Shown here: piece by piece, positions 10,721 to 21,535 of the stretch
Position numbering within the stretch: position 1 is the stretch's first letter
Layout of the letters: the number at the start of each line of letters is the position of its first letter
Assembly: GCA_015680685.1 (NCBI GenBank)
Contig: MNCI01004036.1
Location: 345,770 to 409,769, forward strand
Source of the DNA: Gnetum montanum
Taxonomy: Eukaryota; Streptophyta; Gnetopsida; Gnetales; Gnetaceae
Length of the DNA: 64,000 nt
Reading direction: 5' to 3'
Position numbers and translations under genes: made by a program
The notes under the pieces: model-generated
Seen by the model: the letters and a program-made list of their open reading frames with translations, nothing else
Told to the model about the DNA's origin: nothing
The model's database searches: none

Positions 10721-12485
10721 TGTGACAATCGAAAATGTTGGTGGCTGCACCACCGAGAGGTTAGCATGTGTATAAACAAAGATGGGGTGCCCTGAACAAT
10801 CTTGTTGATCAGACAAGGACTTACGAGGTGTTAAGAAGAATGTATGTGAGAGGGGTTTATACAGCGTTACGTGTGGGAACCAGGGTTGGCTAAGCCAAAG
10901 TGTAGCAAGGTGTCCTAGCCTAAAAACAATGATGTAAATTTGCAAATATGTATGAAACAATGAGAAAATGCAAATGCTATGCTAAATACCAAAGAGGAAA
11001 TACTTGAAAAACGCAATGAAACTTGAGAATGAAAGTGCACCACCCTAGATGGGGGAGCATAGCTATTGTAAGAAAAGAGGTGAGAGTGGTACACGGTGTA
11101 CAGGCAAGCATAGTGGCAGCATAGTAGTATAGTCAGTTTTTGGGACGTTCGGGACATGGAACTGATGACTACCGTGGGGACTGAACTTGCTGGGTTGGCT
11201 ATTGCTATGTTCCACGAGTACAGTGGTGAATTACATTTTAGATAGTGTGCACCAGTTGTCCGACAAGATCTGGGAATGCACCAAAGTGCTACGTGTGCTC
11301 AAGTGCTCAAGTACGAGAGTGCCAAAAATGCTTAGAATGCCAAAATGCCCAATGCTCTTTTGATTTTCCAACCCCTAGAATGTTGAACGCATGGGTATTT
11401 ATAGGGCTATGGTTAGCATAAAATGTAGATCGGGTGCCATGTGGCACAACATGCAAATTGGGCACCACGTGGCATGAGGGTAAGGGCTACAGTAAACCCT
11501 TGGTATGCTCCCATGGGAGTAACAAAGTGCTACACTCTAGAGTACTGCAATGGATCCCCAAAGACTACTGAATTGCGACTACATTGCCAAGACTACATGT
11601 GCCAAAGTTTGAATGATCATAATGTACCTGTAAACAATGCAAAAGAGTGCAACCTGGAGGCTATGCTTTGAGACTACGTCTTTCCCTCTTTTGAGTAGGG
11701 TCAAGTGTAGGAACAATTTTGGGACCAATGGGGGTGCAAAAGAGATACAAATTGTGGATCTTGCTTACTGGAGGAATGTCAGAGTTGAGACAAAGACTAA
11801 TTTTGAGTTTTGGGAGCTTTTGAAGGCTATTGAAGGCTTTTCTTTAGTGTCACACTAGCTACGCTCTAGAGCGTAACATAAAACTTGGGTTAAATTTTGC
11901 AAAATTTGATGTCCAACACTGGTTATGCTAGCTATGCTCTAGAGCATAGTAGGGATACTTAAAAAAATTTGATAGAATCTATAGTTTTCCTTCATGGTAT
12001 GCTAGCTATGCTCTGGGGTGTAGCAAGAGAGGCAACCTCAAGAGTTAAAAAATTTACCAAAATGTCTCTTCCATGTTACACTAGCTTGATAGCTTCTTAC
12101 CTAAAACTTAGGCAAAATTGGCCACTGAAAAGTGTGCTACATTGGCTACGCTAGGGAGCGTAGTAGAGCATAACAACCTAGGAGATTGAAAATTTGTCAA
12201 ACTGTTTCATCCATCCCAAGCAATCCTGATAACTTCTAGCTTGGCACTTGGGCAAACTGGGCATGGAAAAGTGTGCTACACTGGCTACACTCTAGAGCAT
12301 AGTAGGATACTTAGAAAAATTTTCATGCAGCTGCTATTGACACTTAGAAAATTTTTCAAAATAGGCCTTGATGCATGCTACGCTGGCTACACTAAGAAGC
12401 GTAGCACCAACACTAGCCAGGTTTTAACACTTAGAAAAATTTGTAGTTGAAGTGCTAAAGCTCAAAATTGATGGTGTTTTAGGAT
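10721..12485 (-). mobile_element. 1.77-kb insertion in the A3 LTR, probable solo LTR of another family
   Basis: The pentamer agaca is present on both sides (10716-10720 and 12486-12490), and removing the insert restores the LTR alignment with 23765-24662 and 39405-40333. The insert has no convincing ORF. On the minus strand a TATAAATA lies at about 11397-11405, downstream of an array of palindromes (11850-12420), so it resembles an LTR with a long U3 rather than a gene. Its R/U5 does not match family A or C. The exact terminal dinucleotides are ambiguous (starts tgtgacaat, ends tttaggat). Confidence 0.6.
11850..12420. repeat. Array of GCTACGCTCTAGAGCGTAGC-like palindromes
   Basis: Six degenerate copies occur near 11857, 11928, 12000, 12129, 12270 and 12377, spaced about 70-140 bp apart. 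Each has the form gctagctatgctctagagca or gctggctacactctagagca. A shorter relative (gctacactctagagtactgc) is at 11538. Each is a near-perfect inverted repeat centred on CTCTAGAG. The spacing and position upstream of a minus-strand TATA box fit a U3 enhancer array. Confidence 0.65.
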
Positions 12486-12620
12486 AGACACTATGTTGAC
12501 AGGGCCTTCTTGATGTAGGATAAGATGCATCAATGAGGCCTCATTAACTGAGAACTTGTTGACATCATTAACTGCATCGACAAGGCCTTGTCAATGCAAC
12601 CAACCAACAATGACTCATTA

Positions 12621-12634
12621 TACCCCCACGATTG
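12621..12634 (-). promoter_or_regulatory. A3 polypurine tract
   Basis: On the minus strand this reads aatcgtgggggta and directly precedes the LTR start. It is the cleanest polypurine tract in the window and defines the family A consensus together with A7. Confidence 0.85.
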
Positions 12635-12639
12635 AATGA

Positions 12640-15600
12640 AAAATCGTCCTTGAGTTCTTTTATAAAATTGGAAAGGTATGGGATTATTGATTGACTCTCT
12701 TCTCTTTTTTCTTTCAACAAAACAAACTTGACTAACTTGACAAAAAATGGAGTGCCCAGGTGTATAGATCAACACATCACAAAAAATGATGGTGTCCAGG
12801 ACACAAAATTGAACATCATAATACAACTCTCCAAAAATTGGACAACATGTTCCTTGATGATCTGAAGCTTGTTGGAGAAGATCAAATGGTCCCAGGAAGT
12901 GATGGTTCCTAAGGCTCTGAGGGACCTTCACTAGCTTCACACATAGACAATGGTTGAGGTGACTGTGGTTGTCCTGCTACTACTGCAACTTTAGGTGGAA
13001 GGCAAAAAGTATCCAGCAATGCTTTCATTTTCTCCTCCTTATACCTAGGATCATGCACCATCCACACAACTTCCCCAATGTGGGTTCTAATGGGCACATC
13101 CCAAGGACACAGGATCACTACAGACAGCTCCATGACATTGGTGAACTAGGCAACGAACTGTTTGTGTTCAATGTTGAATGCTCACACTGTGTTCTTCAAC
13201 TCCTAGGAGTCATTCATTCATCTGGCTAGGTCCTCAGTGATGGATCATTGATCTATTAATCATCCTTTGAGGACATCAAGTTTACCATTAACAGTCTCAA
13301 GCTTTTTCTTGGTGTCCTTGTGATGTTTGAACTCAGCCTCGTATAGCATATATGAGCTAGCCACCTATTTCTCTGATTTCAACCATGGCCATCTAGCTAT
13401 CATCATTGTCAAGTTTGCATAATGGAGATTGGCCAACTCCATATACTCTGTCATCTATTCGATTTGCAACTCCTTTAAGCATATCTCTACTTTGTTGTAG
13501 ACATCAATCCCATTGAGGATGGGCTACTATATCTCTCTTCCTTACTAAAGTTACTGGAGGGCTTCATTCACTTTAGCCTTTGCCATCTAGATTTCTTTCT
13601 CATTAATTTCCTTTTCCAAGCCAACCTCGTTCCTGTAGTAATTTTTCACTTTCTCAAACTTGAGAGCTTTGTCCTTCCAGGATATGATTGTAATGGCAAA
13701 CTTTTGTTACAAGGTGTGTAGCTCCTCCATTCATAAATTACGATTCTCCATAGCCGATTTCCTTAGTTCAGTGTTGACTCTGGTAAGCTACTCCTACTAT
13801 TGATGAATGAATTCTTGCATTTTATCTCTCTGAGCATCAACATTTCATAGGTGATGATTTTGCATGGTCAATGCTTCATTTTCTTGGTGCATCTGATTCA
13901 AGTCCTTTTTGATTTGAGTGTGTTTTAGCTTCTACCATAGATTTTTTGAAGATGTTCATTATTACTTCCTCCTCAGCCTTTTGAAATCATTCTTGAATCT
14001 ATTTAATAGCTTCATGTCTTGTCATTGTCAGGCTAAGGATTTCTTGTTCTGCAAGTCAAGCACAAAGTTCAGCAACCTCTGTAGCCAAGCATTAATTTTG
14101 CTCTTGGGCCATTTCTAGTTGCCCCTCAAAAATGATGTATCTACCCCTTGCATTTAACAACTCTGACTAGGTTGTAGTGATGTTCTTTAGAAGATCAAAG
14201 ATATCTAGAGTCGATTACCTGATTCCTACCAGTCATTCCAGTAGTTGTTCATGTTGGGCTGCATTCAATTTTCCATTGATCATGCCTATGGATGTCTATA
14301 CATCTTGGAGTACATATATGTCTAGTACAGATGCTGCGAGTGCATTTAGTGCTTCAGCTACATGATTAGCTACCACTTCTGCCACTATCTCCTATCTTTA
14401 GTGCTGCATAACCAAGATAATTTCCTCTTCACCTTCCTCCAACCTCACCAAGAAAGTTATGGCATTCTCAAAGATTTTTGGAAATAGATTATGTGTTGCT
14501 AATGACATTGTCACCTCTCAATCATTGGGATTTGACCTCAAAGGTAGCTTCGTTATTTGGGCAAAGAAAATGGAACAATCCCTCTTCATCTGGCTAACTA
14601 TTTAGGCCACGTCATTAAGGTGACTCATTGCTAGCTGATACACAGATGGATCCACCCCACTCATTCTTACTTGCTGCTCTTGTTCATTGAAGAGCTACTC
14701 TTGGATTTGTCACAAATGCTTAGGGACTACATGAGCCTCCGATGTTGTCTCTTGAGTGGGTGATGGTGGTGGCAACTCCTCTTATTGAATGGTTGTTGGC
14801 ATCTTATCTTTCATGATTTCTGCCCATGAGGCCAACGGAGCATGCTTGAGACTGTTATTTAAATAGCGAAAAATACCTACCCTCTTCCAAAGTTTCTTAA
14901 TAAAGCATGGAAAATGTTCATTCTCCTTCAAACACTTCTCGATCTCCAAATAAATTAGCTATGGAAGCTTAACAAGAAATTTCTCGCTTAAAGCAGTGCA
15001 TGCTCGAGCAAAGAAGGTAGTCACCTTGCTTGGCCTCACCATTGGATTGAGGTGATTGGCTACAATCTTGAGATAAATTTTCTCCACCATTGTGAGTGCA
15101 CCATAATCCTTATGGTCCACCTCATAGCATCATTGGGTCCACTTCCTTTTTGCCTCAGGATCACCTTTTGTTGATATCTCTACCAACTATGTTCCAATAT
15201 TTGGAAATCCTAGTGCATGTGTGATGGCCTCCGCCATGTAGAACACTTGAATATCCTTGGTTTTTACAATGGATTGTGGCCTTCAGCTATTCCAGAAGAG
15301 ATAGGTCTCTCCCATATACCACTCCCCACTAGATGTGGTGACTAGCCACATGGGAGAGGCTTACAATTGTGTCTTGACATCCTCTAGAGATTTCTCCAAA
15401 AATGACCTAAAGTTTATCTCTTGAAGAACTGATCTTTGGATCTCTCGAGACTTGCTGATGTCTAGGAAAGCTTGAGTCAAAGTGTAGGCACTTGTCCATC
15501 TCCTTGTTGGGATTATTCTGTAGGCACTTCTTCTTCTAGAATCTGTTGAAAAAAATTCCAATTCAGGCTTCTCAGGAAGAGGTCCTGTTGCATGGGTTGC

Positions 15601-15707
15601 CTCTTGTTGTTCTTGGCCTTATTCTTGCTAGTCCCTTCTAGCTCTAGGTCACTTTTCACATGGTTGTGAGGGTTCTCCTTCCAATGGACTTTTTGTTTGG
15701 GTGCCAT
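12640..15707 (-). pseudogene. A3 3' ORF (env position): plant-transposon-protein-like domain plus coiled coil
   Basis: Read leftwards from the ATG at 15707 (MAPKQKVHWKENPHN). The N-terminal part includes FLEKSLEDVKTQL, then SGEWYMGETYLFW (about 15290-15345), then EKIYLKIVANHLNP and FFARACTALSEKFLVKL (about 14960-15095). These align with the A4 ORF (SGEWYLDETYQF, ERICFKINTYHLFP). The pattern of a conserved block ending in a P-T/M-x motif followed by an Ala-rich helix resembles the 'putative plant transposon protein' domain (PF20167 type). That assignment is from memory. The C-terminal half (about 13270-14330) is Glu/Gln/Leu-rich and coiled-coil-like. It is broken by many stops. It follows a U3-like internal promoter. 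Confidence 0.6.
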
Positions 15708-17816
15708 CCATAATTACAATAGAACCATGGATTAGCAATCATTGTGTAACCTTAAAATAATTGGGATACCTTAACTCTTAGAAGTAGTTACACTTGGCTA
15801 AGTTTTGATTATGGCTAATTTAATTAACTCAATTGTTATTTCTATTTATGCCTTATCATTGATAAATCATCCCAGAGATTTTTGGAAGGGTTAACTTGTA
15901 AAAAGTTAATGTTTATGTATGATTAAGGTTACTAACCCTTGGGGGAGTTAGAAAAAATTTTCAAAAATTACATTAGAAACCTTAAGGTTTGTGGCCCCCA
16001 TGATAAAGATCTTACCTCCAGTAAGTGCAAGATCAAAAAATGGAGTGATTTGGAGAAATGATTTGAAAGTTATGGACTTTGGAAGGTTTGCTTTGAAAAA
16101 TTACAAAAATTCCTTGTGTTTTATGAGAAAATTGCAAAAAATTCCAAAGTGCCTAGTCGTATATATAGTATTTTTGCACTACATCAATGATGCCTTGTCG
16201 ATGGGGCCTCTTCGATGTGGTTGGCTATGTCAACAAGGCCTTGTTGATGCAGCTATTGATCATCATTGACTTTGGTCAAACTTTTAAAATACAAGGAATT
16301 TTTTGATGAAATTGGGATGAAATGAAAGCTTAGAAGACCAATAATAGTATGAAATCATGAGAAGAGTGTGTTGAAGTTCATAAATTTGAAAAAATGAAGA
16401 AAATTAATTTAATGGACAAATGTAATGAAAGATGAAGGAGTACTAAGTAGTTAAAATAATGGAAAATATGAAATATAAGATTATAGCGATGTCAAAGGTA
16501 AGGAACCTTAACTAATCAAGCCAAAAGCTATGCAAATGGATCCTTCCCATAGCAAGCTCATGCCTTTTGTTTCCCTTGCATAACCTCAACTAAAGAGTCT
16601 ATGGGCCCCATAGTCAATTTAATGATCATGACAAGTTAAGGATCAACCCAAAGGAATCCACTCAAGAATCCCAATATGTCAAATTAAGACATAGAGCATA
16701 ACATAGAACCCAGCAGTTAGGTGAGTTATGGCAACATGGATGGATGATAGAGAAGGTGAAATGGAGTTCCAAATTGAGGTCATAAGATGTCCCTTGTGGA
16801 ATTTTGGTTAAAATGACCCGAGAAGTACCATCCTCAATCCAAACCAAAGCCATCTACATTTAGTAACTTTGCATCACCACTCTAAGACTGATCCATCCAC
16901 TCGAGACATAAGAGTATCCTTGCAAGACAACCACTGTTCCACAAAGAGGAGAGATAAGTAGGAAGTTAGAGAGAGAGGGCCTTAGTTAGAGGGGACCTTC
17001 AGGCATAGGTGTATGTCTTTCAAGTCCCATAGCTAGTGCTTATAGCCCTTTTATTTGTCTAAGGGGTGTGCTTTGAAATTTCCCTTGGTTTTTTTTTTTT
17101 TTGAAATGGAAACCACACCATGCAAGGACTTATTCATGTCGAAGGGGTGTGCTTTGAATTCCCTTCATTTTTTTTTGAATGATGGGAACCAAACCATACA
17201 ATGATGTTATTTGTCTTCCTATCATTAGGTGGTATGGAACGGTAAGAAGTCCATGAAAAAACACTCAAGCACTCAAGTAAGAAGAAGAGTACAAAGAGTA
17301 TTGAGTTCCCTCAAAGTCACACTCTTTACAAACCTTTGGATCCCTCCTAATTCCAAAACTACCAAGGTCACTACTTGATTAAAAGTTTCTTTAATGAAAA
17401 AGGGATCTCAAATTCCTAGTATAAGGAAAATCATAAAGCTCATTGGATGGGTGGGTGATGTGGACTCACTGCCTATACAATGAAAAAAAAACCATGTTGA
17501 AGTCATCAGACATTAGAATTCAAAAATAGAAACTAGACATTGACAATCACACATTAAGCACAAACCATCATTAGTAAATAGCAATAATAGCATTGTGTCC
17601 TACAATAATAAAGTAGATTTATTAGCAAAACTAAGAAAATATCACACTTAATTAAAAGAAAAAAATAAATTAAAATATATAAGAAAGTGTAAAATAATCA
17701 AGAAATTTTAAAGGTACTAAATATGATGTAAAATTTAGAAAAATTTGTAAAATCAAAAACGTGAAAAACAAAAAGGTAGAAAAACTAAGAGGCCATGGCA
17801 ATGGTTAGCACAAATG
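15708..17816 (-). other. A3 3' region between integrase and the third ORF
   Basis: The region matches A5 46650-47800 almost end to end. Conserved landmarks on the minus strand are a T-rich stretch (17630-17780), a block shared with A1, A5 and A7 around 16540-16600, and a further G-tract tcatgggggccac at about 15988-16001 just after a strong donor-like ggaggtaagatc. No ORF of note. The ORF at 16662-16853 is not conserved in frame. Confidence 0.6.
16150..16275 (-). promoter_or_regulatory. Internal U3-like promoter upstream of the A3 third ORF
   Basis: On the minus strand: caaggccttgttgacatagc, then catcgaagaggcc, then ttgatgtagtg, then TATATATA at 16160-16167. The LTR U3 of the same element and of A5 has the same series (gacgaggcc repeats, gacgtagtg, TATAAATA). 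The downstream R/U5 is not duplicated. The ORF start lies about 450 bp downstream. Promoter activity is inferred. Confidence 0.55.
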
Positions 17817-17836
17817 GCCATCTCCCCCACAATTGA
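17817..17836 (-). promoter_or_regulatory. Post-integrase G-tract of A3
   Basis: The minus strand reads ctcaattgtgggggagatgg right after the integrase frame. It is nearly identical to the A5 copy at 46627-46647 and placed like the A1 copy. Confidence 0.55.
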
Positions 17837-17924
17837 GTTAGAAGGAGGAGATCCAAAAATAAGAACATGGGTGTCCATCAGTTGAGGCACTATTTACACT
17901 AGCCAATCTTGGTTTTAGGAAAGG

Positions 17925-19225
17925 TTTAATTTGTTGGATATTGACCAATTGCTTTTTATTTGGGTCATCAAGTTTTTAAATTATCATGGCCCCAAAGGAA
18001 AAGGTTAGATCAATTATATAAGGTCCCTCCCATAATGTTTGAAATTTTTCCTTTTGAGGTACATGTGTGGGGTTCCAGTAGAGAACCTTATCTCCTGGCT
18101 GAAATTCTACTTTCCTAATTCTAAGGTCATGGCATTGCTTGCTAAATGTCTTATTCACCTCATTCAAGTATAAGGCCACTCAATTTTCATCTAGCATGTT
18201 CAAATTGATCAATCCTTCTTTTTGTGCTAAACTTAGGTTAAGGTTTAGATCACAGGCTATTGAGAGTGTATAGAGCTCAGATTGAATTGGGAGCGTTGGA
18301 AGTTTCCCATACATTAACTCATAGGGAGAATATATAATAGGAAGTTTCCAAGTTGATCGGTAAGCCTAGAGAGCATCATTAAGTTTTGTGCTCCAATTCT
18401 TCCTATATTTGCTAATGGTTCACATTAATATTTTTGTAATCTCCCAGTTGGTTACCTTTGCTTGACTATTGGCTTGGGGATGGTAAGGTGTTGTGAATTT
18501 ATGTTCTACCCCCAAGCGTTGCATTAATTTTCTAAATCTGGCACCTGTGCAATGAGTCCCATTATCAAAAATTAGTGAATGCGACACCCAAAACTTATTT
18601 ACAATATGTTGTTATATAAATCTGGTGGCAATGGATGATGTGCAATCTGTAACAGCTACCATTTTAGCCCATTTTGTGCAATAGTTAACTACTACTCTAA
18701 TATACACCATCATGTTAGACATGGGCATGATAGAACCCATGAAGTCAATGCCCCATATGTCAAAAGGTTCTAGTGGTTGAATCCACTGTTGATGACCTTC
18801 CATATGAGCAGTCATCCCCGCCACCCACACCCCCCCCCCCCAGTCTCATTGCCAAAATTCACAAGACTTCACAAACTAGTGGACATCCCTAAAGATTATG
18901 GGCCTATAATATCCTACCATCAGGATTTTTATGGTCATGCATCTTCCTACATAGTGGCCTCCACAAGGTCCTTCATGAGCATCTTGGAGAATGTGCATTT
19001 GATCTTCATCAAGGACACACCAACAGATCAAGCCATCAACACACACCTTGTAAAGGTGTCCATTGATTTCCATGAAGTATTTAACCTGATGAAGAAATTG
19101 TTGCTTTTTCCTAAAATCCAAGTCTTGTGGCATCTCTTGAGTGAAAAGATATGTGAGGATGTCATTATACCATATTGCTTTTTCAGGCGTTTGTTCATTA
19201 ATCGCTTTAATAGAAAGGAGTTCGT
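17925..19225 (-). pseudogene. A3 integrase
   Basis: In minus-strand order: HILQDAHEGPCGGHYVGR (zinc-binding His residues), IWGIDFMGSI with the first core Asp, a core stretch with NGTHCTG-like text near 18550, and a C-terminal ALYLNEVNKTFSKQCHDL, LGDKVLYWNPTHVP-like and LWEGPYIIDLTF (17976-18179). The segment 18777-18850 contains a C-run (18833-18842) that breaks the frame. Stops occur throughout. The order and spacing match A5. Confidence 0.85.
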
Positions 19226-19690
19226 CTAGAAATTGATTAGAGAGTAGGATCTCCTCATCTTTGTTACCCATCTTAAGCAAGAAAGATGGTCAGAGACCAC
19301 ATTCTTGATTCCTTTTTGATCTGCCATAGTAAGATCAAATTTTTGCAAGATCACAAGCCACCGTATAACACTAGGGCTCACCATCGGCTTATTCATAAGG
19401 AAGCAAATTACATTGTGGTCCGTATGTACAAATACATTGTAACCTAGTAGATAATGTCTAAAATTTTCTAGCACATACACCATTTTCATTAATTCCCTCT
19501 CTATGGTGGTATAATTTAACTATGCTCCCACAATGCTTTGACTCATGTAGTGGATATAATATGAACATTTCTTATTGTCCATTTCTATGAGCACTGATCC
19601 CAAAGCATAGTTAGATGTGTTTGTCATGATATGGAATAGTTTGGACCAATCTAGTGCTTATAGGATTGGTGTTTCTATGAGTTTCTCTTT
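19226..19690 (-). pseudogene. A3 RNase H
   Basis: The minus-strand frame includes ASNYALGSVLI-like text near 19600, then KMVYVLENFRHYLLGYNVFVHTDHNVICFLMNKP and VSDHLSCLRW. First Asp, Glu and the DH pair are recognisable. A stop lies between the two conserved halves near 19520. Confidence 0.85.
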
Positions 19691-20760
19691 TAATTTTTGG
19701 AATGCATTTTCACATTCCTTGGTCCAAATGAAAAGTGCATCTTTCTTTGTAAGTTCTACCAACATCTTTGCAATCTTAGAGAAATTCTCAATAAATTGCC
19801 GATAGTAACCAGTGTGTCCAAGGAATGACCAAACATATTTAACAGTCTCTAGTTGGCATGTTATTCTTTGGATGACCTTTATCTTTTCTGGGTCTACCTC
19901 AATCCCTTTCTGTGAAATTCGATGCCCTAGCACAATGCCTTCTTAGACCATGAGATGGCTCTTTTTCTAGTTGAGCTGTAGGTTTGTCTCAACACATCTC
20001 TTTAGTACTTGCTCAAGTCGGTCCAAGGCTTTTTCAAAGGTAGCTCCATATGTGGAGAAATCATTCATGAAGACTTCAACACCACTACGGATCTATTGTT
20101 GAAAGATACTAAGGACCAAGCATTAAAATGTTGCAAGGGAATTGCATAGGCCAAACATCATCTTATAGTATGCAAAAGTCCCCCAGGAACTCATGAATGT
20201 TGTCTTGGCTTGGTATTTTGGTGCAATTTGGATTTGGTTATAGCCACTATAACCATCTAAGAAAGTATAATAATAATGCCTAGATATGGTGTCTAATACT
20301 TGAACCACAAATGGTAGAGGAAAGTGATCCTTAAATGTTATCATATTTAACAACCTAAAGTTAATGCAAACTTGTCATTTACCATCCTTCTTTGCTACAA
20401 TTATGATAGATAAACCCTATCTTAAGGATTTTTTCTATCTCCTTCTTAACAATTTACTTCAATTTGGGGTTTAGTCGCCTCTGTGGCTACCTTCTAAGTT
20501 TCATGGCTAGGTCAGTGTAGATGTAGTGCTGGCATATCCTTGGATTGATTCCTATTAGCTCTAGATATGACCAAGTGAAGGCCATTGACCATTTATTCAC
20601 CACTTTCAACAAATTTTCTTTTTTTTTAAGAGCAATTTTGGCATTAATGATGATTATTTGACCATTCTTTAAAAATGCATACTCCATCCCGACTAGTAAG
20701 GTTTTTAGTTCTAAGGGCTCCTGCTTGAAGTGATCAGGGATCTCCAACTTTCCAGAATAG
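19691..20760 (-). pseudogene. A3 reverse transcriptase
   Basis: From 20747: MEIPDHFKQEPLELKTL (linker also in A1 and A5), then the fingers, then MITFKDHFPLPFVVQVLDT, YYTFLDGYSGYNQI and MMFGLCNSLATF (20123-20353). The MDDF box lies near 20065 and its neighbourhood is disrupted. LGHRISQKGIEVDPEKI and YYRQFIENFSKIAKMLVELTKKD (19740-19930) close the domain. Stops separate the pieces. Confidence 0.88.
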
Positions 20761-20989
20761 TTATCATCATCTTCATTAGAGAGTTGAAAATGGAGTTATT
20801 CAATTTTTTCCATGCCTTCTACATATGCACAAGTTAAGCTCTCACTTAGCTCCATGCATATTGTGCTGCTATCTGAATCAATTATCAACCACTGGGTGTC
20901 CTCTTGCTTTGTGGCTACTACGTACAGACACCATTGAATATTAATTTCTTATGCACAATGATTACATGCCTTCATGTATGTGCTTTTGA

Positions 20990-21535
20990 TTAACTAGATC
21001 TTTTGCATGCAATTGCACCCATTGTCATTGTATGTAATGCATGGACTACGCTTCTTCGTAATTTTTCCCAACTCGTTCTCCTTAGATATTTTGGGAGATA
21101 GATCCCTTATACCCATTCGCACATTGATCATGCTTAACCAAGCCTTTCCCATGATGATGGGGAAATCACTTTTGTAGTTGTTCACCTTGATTACTAGAAA
21201 ATCAGCAAGATAGGACCACCCACAAACTATGATCACAATGTCCTCTACTAATTCCAAAGGGACCGTAATTGACTAATCTACTAATTCTAGATGGATATTG
21301 CTCTTCTTAAGAGGTGGTAGGTTCCAGGCCTTGTACATATCATGGGAGATGAGGTTAACTCTGGAACCAAAGTTAAGAAGGGCCTTGCATGGCTCTTGTC
21401 CAGCAATCTGTAAAAAGATGAGCAAACTTCCTAGATCAAATCTTTTTGTAGGAAGGTTTCCAGCCTTGATCCAATTAGAAATAACATGAGTTAGCATTAC
21501 AGTATGGATCCTAGGTGGCACTTGGTTTAAAGGAT
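20990..21535 (-). pseudogene. A3 protease and linker
   Basis: MPPRIHTVMLTHVISNWIKA, then SLLIFLQIAGQEPCKALLNFGSRVNLISHDMYKAWNLPPL. The active-site triad reads Asn-Phe-Gly instead of Asp-Ser-Gly, so two of three residues are changed. The following linker ELVEDIVIIVCGWSYLADFLVI and SPCITYNDNGCNCMQKI is conserved in A1 and A5. Confidence 0.85.

Larger units (their letters stand above)
9937..12620 (-). repeat. A3 3' LTR, split by a later insertion
   Basis: On the minus strand the LTR starts TAATGAGTCATTG (TG mutated to TA) next to the polypurine tract and ends in a degraded form of gctcatca at 9937. LTR sequence occupies 9937-10720 and 12486-12620, about 0.91 kb in all, against 898 bp for the 5' LTR. 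U3 contains repeated gacgaggcc/caaggcc motifs, and TATAAATA reads on the minus strand at about 10701-10709. The 10721-12485 segment is foreign. Confidence 0.85.

Noticed and set aside
10688-11157. Two overlapping minus-strand ORFs of 80-90 codons
   Set aside because: They lie downstream of the TATA box within the probable LTR insertion, have no domain pattern and overlap each other in different frames.
12969-13229. Plus-strand ORF of 86 codons
   Set aside because: It is antisense to the C-terminal part of the A3 third ORF and is not conserved elsewhere.
18777-19229. 150-codon plus-strand ORF
   Set aside because: It is antisense to the A3 integrase and RNase H region, as is the similar ORF at 45205-45483 in A5.
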